64,000 nt of DNA from Massariosphaeria phaeospora (lineage: Eukaryota; Ascomycota; Dothideomycetes; Pleosporales): NCBI GenBank assembly GCA_011032825.1, contig JAADJZ010000004.1, forward strand, positions 186,001 to 250,000. The letters run 5' to 3'. Positions 46,235-57,729 of the stretch are shown here, in pieces. The notes under the pieces were generated by a model. It had not been told where the DNA came from. It was given only the letters and a program-made list of their open reading frames with translations, and made no database searches. A program made the position numbers and the translations under genes. Within the stretch, counting starts at the first letter, position 1. Every line of letters starts with the position of its first letter.

Positions 46235-49193
46235 TCACAACGGGAGTTTCGCGCTCAAGGGAAGCTTCCTCGACGAAGTGCCCACGTACACCGTCTTGGT
46301 GTAGTTGGTGATGACCCAGTTCTGAGAGACCGTGTCCCAGTTGGAGATGTCGCGGCGCGTAATGTCGGCGGTAAACGTCGTGCTCTGGCCCGGCTGGATA
46401 CTCAGGCGATCAAAGTTTCGCAGCACGACCTTGGGATCCTCAGGGCCTCCAAGGCTAATGTAGAGTTGGGCAACCTCATCACCAGGGATGGTGCCGTTGT
46501 TGGTGATGGTGGCTGTAGCGCTATAGAGTACGTCCCAGAGTCTAATAATAGTTAGCATTGTCGAACATGATGTATTACCACAGTACATACTGAGGATTGC
46601 CTCCAGGGGCGCCCCCAGCGGCGATTCGGGGCTGGGGCGACCCGTCTGTAGCGCCTTCGGGCAGTTCGACGTCCAGTCCATAATCACGATCATTGGAGGC
46701 TTCCTTGAGGTCGGTGGAGTTGAGATAGGGATAGATGTACTTGTTGACATAAGTCAAGTTCGCCGGCCATTGGTAGTCGGCGGGATTGGTGCTGTGGTTG
46801 CCGAGGACAGGCGCGGCCTTGGTGTTTCCCGTAGTCGGCGTGTATGGCCCAGCCGAGATCTTAGCAATGTTGAGGTTGGAGTAGGAGAATGTAGTGTATG
46901 ACAGTCCAAACCCAAATTCATAGATAGGCTCGATGTTGTTCTTGTCGAATGCCCTGTAGTCAATGAAGACCCCCTCCACGAAGTTATCCTGAGGACTCGC
47001 GCTTCCGTTGGTCGGCTCATAGATGAGATCGGCGACACCATAGTCGGAATACTGGCGACCGAAAGTGAAAGGTAGCTTGCCTCCAGGGTTCACACGGCCA
47101 TAAAGGACGTCGGCGATGGCGTTCCCGGACTCCTGACCGGGAAGACCAGCCCATATGATAGCAGTGATGTTCTCGCTCTCATAAAATGAATCGACGAGGA
47201 CGCCACCCACTGAATGGATTACGACAATGGTGTTATTGCAGTTAGCAGAGACATTGCGCACCAGCGTCTCACCGTCTTGCCAAATCGTAAGGTTGTTTCG
47301 GTCTCCGGCGTTGCCATCGACGTTGATATATCCCTCCCCAGAGTCTGCATTGACAAAGACGAGCGCGACGCTGGCCTGTTTAGCGAGAGCGGCAATTTGA
47401 CTGTAGGCCCAGTTGTCCGTAACAGATTGTATCACACCACCGTTGCTGGCGACCTGGCTCTTAATAGCCTCCAGCGGAGTGATGAGGTAGGGGAAGTCGG
47501 CAGTTCCTGATCCCCAGCCCATGGCAAGCGTACCGTTGTCGCATCCGCGGTCAGGGCACCCGTTTGGACCGTACTCATTCTCGGTAGCGTCGTTACCAAA
47601 GACGGCGGTGAATTTCTCGCGGCCCGTGAGAGGAAGGACGCCGCTGTTCTTGAGAAGAACAGTGGACTTAGCAGCAGCCTGTCTAATTGCGCGGAAATGT
47701 TCGCCTCGCACGTCGACTAGTTCGTTGATCAGACCATAGCCGTTGCCCGCAAATGAGTGCTCATTGCCGTACACATCGCGCGACCAGCTGTTGAAATTGG
47801 TGCCCGTAGGTGTAACATGCTTATCGCGACCAACATAGTAATAGGCAGCAAGAATTCGAGCAACCGCGTCATCTAGACGCCACGCCGGAACGGTGCCGTT
47901 GATAATGGAGAGTGTCAGGTTCGGTCCCCAGAAAGACAGGCCGCTATTGAAATCGGTATCACCAGGCATAGTCATATCAAGGCCGGCAAGAGTTGAGGCC
48001 ACACCAGAGTGCTGAGCGTCCCAGTCGGACAGAATGGCACCCTGAAAGCCTAGCTCGCCCTTTAGGATGTAGTTTTGAAGATATGAGTTCTGGCAAGCCT
48101 GGGAGTTGTTGTTCTTGTTGTACGAGCACATGATAGCGCCTGTGCCAGCACGAACGGCATCTGCGAAAGGCCACAGATATAGTTCGTGGAGGGTTTTGTC
48201 GTCGACGTTGGAGCTGATTGCGTCAACAAAGCCAGCATCCTCGAAGTTGCCGGGAGAACGGAAATGTTCCTGTTCGTTAAGGATGTAATGCTTAGTGCAG
48301 GCAATTACACCGGCATCTTGGATTCCACGAACGGTCTCGGCAACGGCGATACCGGAGAGTACGGGATCGGGACTGAAGCCTTCCCAGTTACGACCACCCT
48401 TAGGGCTGCGGCCAAGCGGACCAACGACGGGGCCGAGTAAGATGTCGATGCCCTTGCCAGCGAACTCTTCTCCCATCTGGTAGCCTCGACGGTAGAACTC
48501 GCCGCGGTCCCATGATGCAGCAATAGTGCCGCCAGCAGAGAACGCGGAGACGTAGTCGGCTAGAGTAGGTTAGTATATACAGTATTGGAAAACATAGCAA
48601 AGGGGTACACGCACCAAATCGGATACCGAGAGGGCTATCCTGCAGACACAGCGACGGAAAACCCAGGCGAGGCACCGCACCTGTATTGCCCACACTGAAT
48701 CATGCCGTCAGTCATATGTTTGTATACTAGCACAGAGCTTCTTACCATGCGTCGCTCTGCCATCCAGTACCAGTCGTGATGTTGACTTTCTCCAGCAGCG
48801 TCAGTTGGCGGACGAAGGCTTGGGCCTTGGTATAGGCTTCAGCCCAGCCAGGTGCCGTGCTGTCCATCCATGGGCTGGGATAGAAGGGAGGGCTGAATGC
48901 ATTGTCCAATTCGATGGGGTTGGTGGGGTTAGGAGTGGTGTTGTTTGAATACTTGTTTACAGTCAGCACAGCGCATAAACACAGCGCAAAACAGAAATTG
49001 GATTACATGGAGGAAGGGGAATAGGGCAAAAACGAAGTGCTTGAACCCAGAAGACATATGCAAAGCTTCTCAATCGCGCGTCATAACAGAATAGCGGATA
49101 TGTGGAGTAGAGTTGAGGATGGGGACGTACAGTAGGAGTGGTTTGCGCCGCCACTAGGGCGATCGCCAAAGATGCCGGAATAGGCCACAGCAT
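46235..49193 (-). CDS. bgl1: Secreted GH3 beta-glucosidase
   Basis: Hydrolyses cellobiose and short beta-glucosides outside the cell. Exons 49193-49131, 48951-48746, 48694-48615, 48559-46591 and 46541-46235 give 874 residues, close to Aspergillus BglA/Bgl1. The signal peptide is [17 protein letters not shown]. Landmarks are [57 protein letters not shown], the [17 protein letters not shown] loop, [12 protein letters not shown], and the catalytic nucleophile Asp (about residue 295) in [13 protein letters not shown]. The (alpha/beta)6 domain has [13 protein letters not shown] and [18 protein letters not shown]. The C-terminal fibronectin type III domain ends [14 protein letters not shown]. Splicing the second intron restores the conserved Cys (CVGNTG). 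Numerous NxS/T sites are present. XlnR upstream in the window is a plausible regulator, but no strong site was found near its start. Confidence 0.95.
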
Positions 49194-51448
49194 GACGAAC
49201 TCGGCTGTGCTCTCAACCACAATGTAGATATATGTCCTGCTTCCGGAAAAATGCTGGCCTAGGGGGGAGTAAAATGGCTGCGCGGTGGGTGTCGAAGAGG
49301 CAGAGGGGATACTGAGGGTTTTATTCTCGTGGGGAGTCACCCTGGGTCCACGACAGGGAAGGAGCAGCTCTGGTGCTGCACGCGGTGCAGGAGCGGCGGG
49401 CCGAGCATTGCCTCTTTTGCGGGGACCTCTTTCACGATACTTTCACCACTGGCCTGCACCTAGCAGCCTGGCCCTGCTGATCCGCCGCCGCGCCCTTGAA
49501 CGAGGTTGGACCGACTCCCCACAAAATGCACCTATCCACGCACCAAGCCATAAACGCTCTTACGGCCGCCGCCATGGTGTGGGTCGCGTCGCCATGCCGA
49601 CGTCGTCCCGCGGTTCGAGCAGTCTGCCAACCGGTCTTCTAACGGCGGCCGGCCCACGATCCCCTCTCCACCCTCTCCACCCTCTTCACCACACACCAGG
49701 CGGCCAGGCCCCTTCTCCGCAGAGTCCTTACGTCAAAAAGCTCCCTGGCGCCGACGCGTCTCCTCTGCGCCTCCCGTGCTGGAACAGTCACCACATCCTT
49801 GACGCTGCTGCGGCCGTCATCTTGCGTCGGGGGTTGCTGCAAGCACAGCGTCATCTCCAGCCTAGCCCCGCCCTGGACCTACTTGCACAAGCTTCTAGCG
49901 ACGCCAACGCCGCTTCCGCAGCCTCCCCTCTACCAACCCGTGGATACGAAATGTGGCGCCCGGGTCGACATGGAAGTGCAACGACATCAGAACACTGGAT
50001 GGCTGAGATGCGGGGTTGAAGTCTCATACCGATCTTGTCTCGATTGCGCGGGATTCCTGCTGCCAAATATTGGCCGCACCTCGGCATCACTTAGGAGAGC
50101 TTCTCCAGCAAACACATACATACCAGTACACAAAGGGTAGATGTTTGCCCTGGACGCTAAATCGGCGCTTCTCCATACGTTGCTGACGGTCCCGCGGCCG
50201 TAGCGTCTTTGCATCACGGAGCGCATCGTTTAACTTGCGCCCGGCTTAACTACCATCTACAGGGGAAGAACGAACACTAGTCGAAGCTACGTACTGACGT
50301 CGTTCAAACTTAACCCCAACGCGTCTGCCCGCTGGGCCCAGCTCGGGAAGGTAGTACGAAGCAAGAACGTGTTTCCGTCCGTCACCCGACCCCAAGACAG
50401 ACTCTCAAGCCATGCAAGGTGGTGTTGTCATCATTTCTATTGCTTGTGCGCCCTTTCTCCTCACAGGTATCGGCGCCTACATCTCTGCTGATTCGCTCCC
50501 ATGTCGTGAGCAGTTCACCAGGGATGCGAGCTTCCACGACATGTGCCCGCTGCGTCCTGTGGCATCAGTATCGCCAAAAGCTAATGCTTTCACTCTTGCC
50601 CTTCCTGATCACAACTGGTTACATATCGTCAAATCAATCGTTGGCATAGTCGAGGAGGGGCACCACTCACTAAAGATAGATATAGCTATGGTATGTGGAG
50701 TCTGCTGGTTAACTACTCCGTATATTCGCACTCTTCAATCTGACTCGAAGCCTTGTACGACATGTACCTTTCCGCTACCTGGATCCTACTGTTGAGCGTA
50801 GCCTGCTTCTGAATTACAGCCGTATTCTGTGCTCGAAATGAAACATATCTTCGATGGCTATGGCATGCGGTGACCAAGACATGCCACCTAGTAGTCTGCA
50901 CCTCAAACACCCCGTACATGTACGACTTCTGCTTTGATCTTTCAGCGCTCGGAAGTCCACATCGAAGCCAGAGCTACCGTGTCGACCCGGGAGTGGGAAC
51001 CTCTGATGTCGAGATGCAGGCAAATTCTTTAACACGTTCGAGTGGATGATTGCTTTTCCCGTTTCTGTGGCGTTTCAGCCACGTCCGTGCCTTGCAGATG
51101 CTCGCAGACGTTCGCAGATGTCCACAGTTCAGTGCGACTGAGAACGCTGGTGTGGTTGATACAACTTGAGTACATTCCGATGGTAGATGCCGGGCAGCTC
51201 CGGCAGCTCAATAAAGATGTTGTCCATGCCACATGCCACTTCGGGGACCTCTTCAAACTGATTGGCTTGGCCACCATACATGTCCTTCCTCTGACGGCTA
51301 GTTCGGCGGCAAAAGCTGGAGCCAAGCTTACCTGTTCTTTCGAACACAGTTGCGACTTCTCCAAAACAAGATCACGTTCAACTAGACAGTTCGTCCTTTA
51401 GCAGTGCCTCTTTCGCATCGCTTCTATCTTGCATCGTCGACGACACCA
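49194..51448. other. Intergenic region, 2.25 kb
   Basis: Beta-glucosidase promoter and promoter of the next gene. A long low-complexity plus-strand frame (49285-50019) overlaps the glucosidase promoter and is not credible. No gene seen. Confidence 0.5.
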
Positions 51449-52482
51449 ATGGTCTCAACGCGACATCACCCATCCGCGTTTCCCGCGCCAGAAGCTTCCC
51501 CCACCAAGGGCTCCCCGCGGAAGAGCCCGCGCAACGCAACCGTGTCGCCCACACCCGGCTCTCCAGACCTGACCTCCTCGCTGACTACAAAGTCGCTGGT
51601 AGACCGCGTCGTCTCCAATTCAATGCCATCTTCAAGCCCCTCATCATCGTCGGGCGCATGGTCGCACACGGCCTCCAACCTCACCATCCTGTGGATCACA
51701 CTTAGTCTCCCTCTAGTCATTTGGGATTCCCTCTATATTCTCCTCCGCCCGCACACAATGCACGGTGGCTTTCTACAGTGGCCGATATGGAAACCGTACG
51801 AGATCTATGCGAGCGTCGACTATGTGTATGGGTGGCCCGGCTGGAACAACAAGGACGGATTTGGAGGCGCACAAGCTGTACTCAATGTGGTCGAAATTGT
51901 GCTTTATGGACTGTACATCATGATTATTTACAACCACGGTCGACCTTCCGCCGGGGGTTCAGGGCTGCAGATTGGTCAGGGGGTGAAGGGATGGTTTGCT
52001 GGCGGCAGGCGAGTCGAGGGGAAAACGGGAAATAAGGCGCTGATAATTGGGTTTGCTGCTGCCACTATGACGCTTAGCAAGACTGTACTGTACTGTGAGT
52101 TAAATCTGGATTGTTTCTGTGTGATACAGAGGCCTGAGAACTAACTTTGCCAGACTTCAACGAGTATTTCAGCGACTTCGCGAACACTAAGCACAATGAC
52201 TGGCCCACATTCATTCTCTTCTATGGCGTCTTGAAGTGAGTGTCTTTCTCCTACTGTCCTGTGCATAACTCCCAACGTCATCATTATTATCATCATTCCC
52301 CGCGCGCCTCTCCTAATAACACCATCATCAACTTCTCCGCCTCAACTTCAAAAGCGCTTCTTCTAATATCACATAGCGGACTCTGGGTCGTCTTTCCAGC
52401 GTACATGACCATCGTGTTCGGTTCCGATATCCTCGAAGGGCTCGACGCGGCTGTCGAATCGTCGTCTAAAAAAAGCTATTAG
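51449..52482 (+). CDS. Fungal multi-pass membrane protein, EXPERA-like layout
   Basis: Exons 51449-52094, 52154-52235 and 52377-52482 give 277 residues. The first 60 residues are Ser/Pro-rich (SPTKGSPRKSPRNATVSPTP), cytosolic and phosphorylatable. Four or five hydrophobic helices follow: NLTILWITLSLPLVIWDSLY, VLNVVEIVLYGLYIMIIYN, ALIIGFAAATMTLSKTVLYY and NGLWVVFPAYMTIVFGSDIL. Conserved-looking polar motifs are YASVDYVYGWPGWNNKDGF and FNEYFSDFANTKHNDWPTF. The length and helix pattern recall emopamil-binding (EXPERA) proteins, but I do not see their catalytic residues with confidence. The start was chosen at the first ATG. It converges with the next gene, 94 bp away. Confidence 0.75.
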
Positions 52483-52576
52483 TGAATGTCCTCGTAACAG
52501 ACAGTACCCCCGCAAATGTTCAATGAATATTTTGCTGCAGAGAACAAAATCTATATCTCAATCGATCTTTTACCTT

Positions 52577-53083
52577 TTAGAGGAGCGGCTCGCCACCCGG
52601 TGAATTAGTACGCTCGCCTCGGCTCCATTTCTTCGACTCTCGCTTGCTGAACGGCCAGCAACCACGCATGCTCGTCTCCAGCCGCTTGTGAATAGGCTGT
52701 CGCGGGGCTGGGCGGTCCATCGCATGGGATAAGGTCAGCAGGCGCGGAATAGATAGTACGTGTTCCCAGAAATTGCGGCGGCCCTTCCGCGTTCCTTTTT
52801 GAGGGCTGCTATCACGCTCTTCGTTGATGCTCGTCAGTAGGCCCTGTGTCTCTGTCGGGCCCCTGCGTTCCACATCGTCGACCTTCGGGATGGCTCGCGC
52901 GCCGTTCGCTACCTCGCTCGGGCAGACGTTCAGGATTCCGCTGGCCTGGCGTTCGAGCCGCAGTTTTGGCGCGCGGTCGTCCCAGCCGTCGGGCGGTAGG
53001 ATGGCGGAGATGTGTTGACAATTACGTCTCAGATCGTCTAGCATCATTGGGTGTGGGAGTGGGCTGGTGGGTCTCGACTCCAT
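52577..53083 (-). CDS. Hypothetical protein, 168 residues
   Basis: Single exon from ATG 53083 (MESRPTSPLPHPMMLDDL). Hydrophilic, with a short hydrophobic segment (FWEHVLSIPRLLTLSHAM) and a basic C-terminus (WPFSKRESKKWSRGERT). No family was recognised. It ends GGEPLL, not a CaaX box, so it is probably outside the neighbouring cluster. It lies tail to tail with the membrane protein gene. Confidence 0.45.
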   Translation of the reverse strand: MESRPTSPLPHPMMLDDLRRNCQHISAILPPDGWDDRAPKLRLERQASGILNVCPSEVANGARAIPKVDDVERRGPTETQGLLTSINEERDSSPQKGTRKGRRNFWEHVLSIPRLLTLSHAMDRPAPRQPIHKRLETSMRGCWPFSKRESKKWSRGERTNSPGGEPLL

Positions 53084-53631
53084 TTTTGTTTTGGTGTAGG
53101 TGTTGGAGGGTTGAGGTTGGTTGGCTGTTTGTTTGTTTAGAAAACGGGGCGAAGAAGGTTGGGTGAAGGCTGTCTTTTTCACTGCACGAGCACGGCTAGT
53201 TTGCGCAAACCGCGAATCGGAGGCTAAACAATGCCAGGTCGTTTCCCACAATTGAGTTCGCCTCTACGCTGCCCGTTGTAGGAGTTCAGGCACAACTATA
53301 CCGGGCCAGTTGGATCTATATCACTGCGGCTCGGATTACGATCACTCTGCCAGGAGCTTACCTTATAAGCATACATTAAGAGTCCTATATCCTATCCCGC
53401 CTGATTCAGGGTCGTATTCCAGCAGTAAGTCAGAAGCGTCACTAAGCATCGCATTACCCCCCATGGCATCTACCAAAGGGTAGCACACAGTCTATGCAAA
53501 GTAGGTCATGTTTTCATTCGGTTCACACCGCAGACTCAATCGCCCGGTACGAAATCTTTTGTAACCCCCAACACCCCCTACGCCCCATCACCCTATCCTC
53601 TCGCTCACCCCCTCAAAAACCCCTCCCCCCG
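53084..53631. other. Intergenic region before the CaaX cluster
   Basis: 548 bp; no gene seen. Confidence 0.55.
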
Positions 53632-54270
53632 CTACATCACCACACAGCAGCACCACTTTTCCTGTCCTCCACCACCTCCACTACCCCTCTCCACCGGCCT
53701 CAAATCCGAGACCCTACGCCTCTGCTCCGCCAACTCCTCTACCCCGGTCACCCTGTCGAAAGGGCCCTCTTCAGCCTTGCGGAAGCCAAGCAGATTCTTC
53801 TTCTTGCGCTCCATGTGGTCGCGGCCCGGGGTAGAGAAGATGGGTTTCTTGGCGGGCGAAGCGAATTCGCGGAGCTCGATCTGCTCACCTCCGGCGGAGG
53901 GTGTTGCGGGGCCGCTGATGCGGACTGGCGTGAAGGGTTCTTGAGAGTTAACATTAATAGCGATGGTGGTGGTGCGAAGTATAATAAGGGGGGAGTTTGC
54001 CGAAGCAGATCGGTGGCAGCAGCGACGAGAGCAAGAAGCATAGAGAACGAAAGGAAATTTGGAGGTGAAAGTGAAAGGCAAATGGGGGAACCGCTTACGG
54101 TGGCTTTGACGTTCTGCCGGATTGAAACCGGAGTACTTTAGCGGGGTTGCGGGCGGCGAGGGAGTGACTTGGCGGATCGAGGCGCGCTGGCTGATGGCGC
54201 TCATGGGGCGGACTGGGGTCGTGGGCGCGCGACGCGTTGGAGAGGCGGGTGGGACGAAGGTGGTTGCCAT
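53632..54270 (-). CDS. CaaX-tailed small protein 1 (CVVM)
   Basis: Exons 54270-54099 and 53939-53632 give 159 residues. The donor GTAAGC and acceptor CTCAAG leave a 159-bp intron, which is divisible by three and stop-free, so an unspliced 212-residue form is possible. The body is Pro/Thr/Ser-rich (TTFVPPASPTRRAPTTPVRP) with ASPAKKPIFSTPGRD and a charged helix (FDRVTGVEELAEQRRR). It ends GGGGGQEKWCCCVVM: CVVM is a farnesyl-type CaaX box with two extra cysteines for palmitoylation. No catalytic domain is visible. It is the downstream-most member of a head-to-tail minus-strand series. Confidence 0.7.
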   Translation of the reverse strand: MATTFVPPASPTRRAPTTPVRPMSAISQRASIRQVTPSPPATPLKYSGFNPAERQSHRKRFPHLPFTFTSKFPFVLYASCSRRCCHRSASANSPLIILRTTTIAINVNSQEPFTPVRISGPATPSAGGEQIELREFASPAKKPIFSTPGRDHMERKKKNLLGFRKAEEGPFDRVTGVEELAEQRRRVSDLRPVERGSGGGGGQEKWCCCVVM

Positions 54271-55030
54271 TGTTGTAGTAATTTGGCTTGGAGGAGTGTG
54301 TCTGGTGGTATGGTGGTGTCGCTATGTCGCCCGTACGTAAAGAGCTCGACCGGTCGTTGCTGTATGTCGAAAAGCTGGATGCGGCTCGTCGTTCACGACG
54401 GCACGGATGGGTTGCTGGAAATCGGAAGCTGGGGGCGACTTTCGCAGATGGAAAAGCCTATATCGATCGTGGAGCGTAGAGGACGGCCGAAGAAACAGAA
54501 GGAGGGCGCGGGGCGGGGAGGACTTTATACGTCGCTTGTTGTGGGCGCGGGGCCTGTTGCGGTGGTGAATACGTTTTGGTCGGAGGGGAAAAATTAGATG
54601 CCGTTGCGTAGACAACCGGCGACATCGGCGGTGAAGAGGGGAAAACCGAGAGTGAATCATTCTTGACATGTGCACTGACTTCATGTACGTATTGCATGTT
54701 TCTTTAACGGCTTTATGCTAACTTAACATCATGGCTATTGCATACATGCTCTACAGGAAAACGTTTTACTCTTGTAGACTTATGGCTTTCCCTTCTTGGG
54801 TTGTTAGTGGATCCGACTTATTCACTGTTCACCGCTAAGGTCGAGATTGACAAACGGGCACTTGACGATGCTGACTGGCCAAAGGAAAGGGTATCGTATG
54901 ACTAACTAATATGTATGTACATGCTTGCTCGAAGATCAGAAGCTATCTATGGAAAGAGTGACGGTGTCGAGAACAGAAAGAAAGGAAGAAAGCAAGAAAT
55001 CCAAAAGCACGCCGCATTATCTGTCCACCG
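54271..55030. other. Intergenic region within the CaaX cluster
   Basis: 760 bp; promoter of CaaX gene 1. No TGAGTC motif was found within 430 bp upstream of its ATG. Confidence 0.5.
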
Positions 55031-55441
55031 CTAGCTCACCACACACCCATACCCACAGAAACTACAGTTCCTTTTCGAATCACCTCTCTCTTCAGTCACC
55101 GACCCAGCATCCGCGACCTGTGACTGCGCCGAGGCCTCCGTCTGATCATCAATATCTCCCTCGTCCGACGGGAAATCATGCCCACTCGACCCGGTCGTTG
55201 CTTGGTCGGACGCGATGCGGTTTTGGGTTCCCTTCTTTTTGTTGTTTGTGCATCCTGGATCGTGCTGCTTCCTGGACCGCGGAGTGCTTGGAGTGGCGGA
55301 TATCTTCTGTGTCTTGCTTGAACTCGCGGTCGGTTCGTCGCCCGGATCTTGACCGGCGCGTGCTTCGGTGCTGTCGGAGCGCTGCTTCCCCTTTGCCGTG
55401 TTGCGGGTCGATAGTTTGATCTTGGAGCTTTCTCCTGCCAT
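55031..55441 (-). CDS. CaaX-tailed small protein 2 (CVVS)
   Basis: 136 residues from MAGESSKIKLSTRN (ATG 55441); the frame is open further upstream, but that part looks untranslated. Very hydrophilic: KGKQRSDSTEARAGQD, SATPSTPRSRKQHD, and an acidic SDEGDIDDQTEASAQS. It ends NCSFCGYGCVVS, a CaaX box with Ser at the last position (farnesyl-type) plus two nearby cysteines. A TGAGTC (reverse GACTCA, 55798-55803) lies 357 bp upstream. No known family. Disordered body and lipid tail match its neighbours. Confidence 0.6.
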   Translation of the reverse strand: MAGESSKIKLSTRNTAKGKQRSDSTEARAGQDPGDEPTASSSKTQKISATPSTPRSRKQHDPGCTNNKKKGTQNRIASDQATTGSSGHDFPSDEGDIDDQTEASAQSQVADAGSVTEERGDSKRNCSFCGYGCVVS

Positions 55442-56251
55442 GTCTTCGTTGAGGGAGTGGTATGTATGTCTGAGGGTTTGATGTAAAGAGTCTGGGAGTG
55501 GTTTGGGGTAAGATGTCGATTTGTATTTGGTATTGGCTTGATGTGTTCGAATGTATGTTCGTACTCGGAAGTCTGCTGATACGTGGTGTAGGAAGGAAAG
55601 AGGAGGAGGTGCTGGCGGAGTGCTTTCTATTGCTGTATGGCTCATATAACGCTCGAGTCGAACGTTGGACACGTCGAGAATGAGTGTATCGATGGCTCAT
55701 CTGTTTCAACTATGTGTCTAGTTCGTACAGTCAAGAGTCATGATTCAGATCGAGGAGCGACATGAATCTGAGTGGCCGCTTCTTTGTCATATCCTCGGAC
55801 TCAGGCGCTTCATCATTTGCATTATCATTGTACACTCAATGTCATCGACTGAGGCAAAAAGGGGCCGGTACAGTCTGTAAGTTTATTTCGGCGGGAAAAT
55901 CTCAGAGAACAAAGGTAAAGCATCGAACCGATTTCATAGTCAAGACGCTCGCATTCAACCTATCTACACCCTCTAAGCCATTACATCCTCCCAATTACCC
56001 AGGCTAATATTACAAAAACAGTACACAAAAAGATCCCTAACTCAAACTCCGAAACTCCTGGACAAAGGAAATGATCATTACTCCAACCTCCTCAGACAAC
56101 CGTGCTCTAGGATCTCCAACCTGACTCCCTCCATTGATGTCGACAAAGGTGATTGGACTTGGTCTCGGCCTTGCGCTGATGAAGACTCCGACTTCTCCCT
56201 CTGGTAACTCCCAGTTTGTCCGCATCGGACTGGAAGACTTGTTGCAACGTA
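55442..56251. other. Intergenic region within the CaaX cluster
   Basis: 810 bp, including a frame near 56037-56225 (GVFISARPRPSPITFVDING) that may be a 3' exon of the next gene. Confidence 0.4.
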
Positions 56252-56620
56252 TTAATGTTTGCGGTTCGTCGTACTTGGCTCGGAGTCATCTTTTGGCTTC
56301 CGTTTTATGTTTCCCTTGATCGCATTGACGATGGGATATTTGGGGACGGCAATCAGCGTCGGTATGTTTTTGTTGGATCCTGTAGTCGTGTCAAGATAGT
56401 TTGGTTCAGATTCGTCTGCTTGGCCCTCCATGCTGTCGGCCATGCTGCCATGCTCAGCGTTCACGCTGTCGGGGCTATCTTCTTTGGCATTGTCGCGAAC
56501 GGTTAAGGGCATGGGCTTCTCCGGGGTGTTCTGCCCGCCCTGACTGCTTGTTTCGACGTCCAGGCTATCGGGGCTGCCTTCTTTGCCTTTGCCTTCGCCG
56601 ATAGGGTTCTTGTCGGCCAT
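56252..56620 (-). CDS. Small acidic protein of the CaaX cluster, no CaaX seen
   Basis: 122 residues from ATG 56620: MADKNPIGEGKGKEGSPDSL. It is Glu/Asp/Ser-rich with an internal echo (EGSPDSLDVE and EDSPDSVNAEH). The end, NRKH, is not a CaaX box, but a GTACGAC donor-like string just before it and open frames down to 56037 suggest an additional 3' exon; two alternative continuations are open and I cannot choose. TGAGTCG lies 341 bp upstream (56961-56967). No family. Confidence 0.5.
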   Translation of the reverse strand: MADKNPIGEGKGKEGSPDSLDVETSSQGGQNTPEKPMPLTVRDNAKEDSPDSVNAEHGSMADSMEGQADESEPNYLDTTTGSNKNIPTLIAVPKYPIVNAIKGNIKRKPKDDSEPSTTNRKH

Positions 56621-57048
56621 GTCGAAGTTTCTTGGCTGGGTGAAGGATGTAGTGTGGGCTTCGAGGAAGAGATATGCGGACGAAGATGATTGGAGTTTGG
56701 TAAAGAGCTGATTTGATAGTCGTGGAAAGTTGCTGGAAGATACGCGGATGAAGATGATGAAAGTTTGGCAAAGAGTTGATTCGATGGATACGGAAAGATG
56801 TTGATCGTGGTGCAGTGTAGGAAGAAGAGTTATGCTGCAACGGACCGTACTTTATATGGCTATATGGGTCATAGATATGGCTCTGACACTGAGGTGTGTC
56901 AGAGATGAGTATGCGGAAGTGTGAGTGTTTCTCGATTGACTCCTTATGACAAACCTGCTCTGAGTCGCTCATAGTATGACAGTACTTCATCAAGCATTCG
57001 AGTAATAACATTGTGTCCAGTCAACAGATCTCGTCATCTCTCTTCCCC
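56621..57048. other. Intergenic region within the CaaX cluster
   Basis: 428 bp, with TGAGTCG at 56961-56967 and TGACTCC at 56937-56943. Confidence 0.5.
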
Positions 57049-57375
57049 TTACCGGCACCAGCACCACCAGCACCAGACTCCCTCCTTCGGCACATCATAC
57101 ACCGACATCGCTTCACTCTCAACACTGTTCCTCGCCCTCCCTGCGTCAGAAGTCTGAGCTATGTTCTGGGGCTCGTATCTAATCATGTCTCCTACTTTAG
57201 GCTGTAAAACTAAATCAGTATGCGATTGTCGAAACGTATGGTTCCCGTGTGCGGTGCCGAGTTTGCCGAACGTAAATGCTCGGTCTTCTTCGTCGGTTAG
57301 GGGTCGCGGGCTTTGGGGTTCGAGTTCGGGGGTGGGGATTCTGATTGGTGTGCCGTGTTGTTTGGAGGATCCCAT
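57049..57375 (-). CDS. Small protein with N-myristoylation-like start and Cys/Trp tail
   Basis: 108 residues. MGSSKQHGTP fits the N-myristoylation pattern (Gly2, small residue at 6-7). The middle, PTPELEPQSPRPLTDEEDRA and FTFGKLGTAHGNH, is polar. It ends GVWCWWCWCR, four cysteine/tryptophan alternations from a TGG/TGC run, next to a stop; such a tail could be palmitoylated but is not a canonical CaaX box. A GTAAGG overlaps the stop, so a further exon is possible though none fits. It sits within the CaaX series and shares its size and strand. Confidence 0.5.
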   Translation of the reverse strand: MGSSKQHGTPIRIPTPELEPQSPRPLTDEEDRAFTFGKLGTAHGNHTFRQSHTDLVLQPKVGDMIRYEPQNIAQTSDAGRARNSVESEAMSVYDVPKEGVWCWWCWCR

Positions 57376-57729
57376 GGTGGTGCGCAGCGTCCCTGGGATT
57401 CTCGAGCGGGGTTCCTGAGAGCTTGGTAGGGTGAGGTCTTATAGAAATGTCTGTTGTGTGTTAACAGTGGTGCGTGTACAAGAAGAAGTGGTAGATTATC
57501 GCTCACATTTACCCGTCACAATGCTAATTCAAACTGTAGTCGTATACAGACAACATTGGAGACTTCCCCTGATTAATTAGTCACCATAGATGACCGCAGA
57601 TCTTGCCCTGTCACAACAAGTTATCCATACACCCATCACATACACCTCGGTCCACGTTCATCGACCGGTACTAATCATTACCACAAGTCACCCCCTCCCC
57701 TTCTCGACGCCTCCGTCATTCTGCTCCCC
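57376..57729. other. Intergenic region within the CaaX cluster
   Basis: 354 bp; no distinct motif seen. Confidence 0.45.

Noticed and set aside
49285..50019. 244-codon plus-strand frame in the glucosidase promoter
   Set aside because: Low-complexity Pro/Ser/Arg translation of GC-rich DNA with no family signature.
56990..57050. Continuation of the CWWCWC protein through a splice at GTAAGG
   Set aside because: The only in-frame acceptor would make an intron of about 24 bp, too short for this genome.
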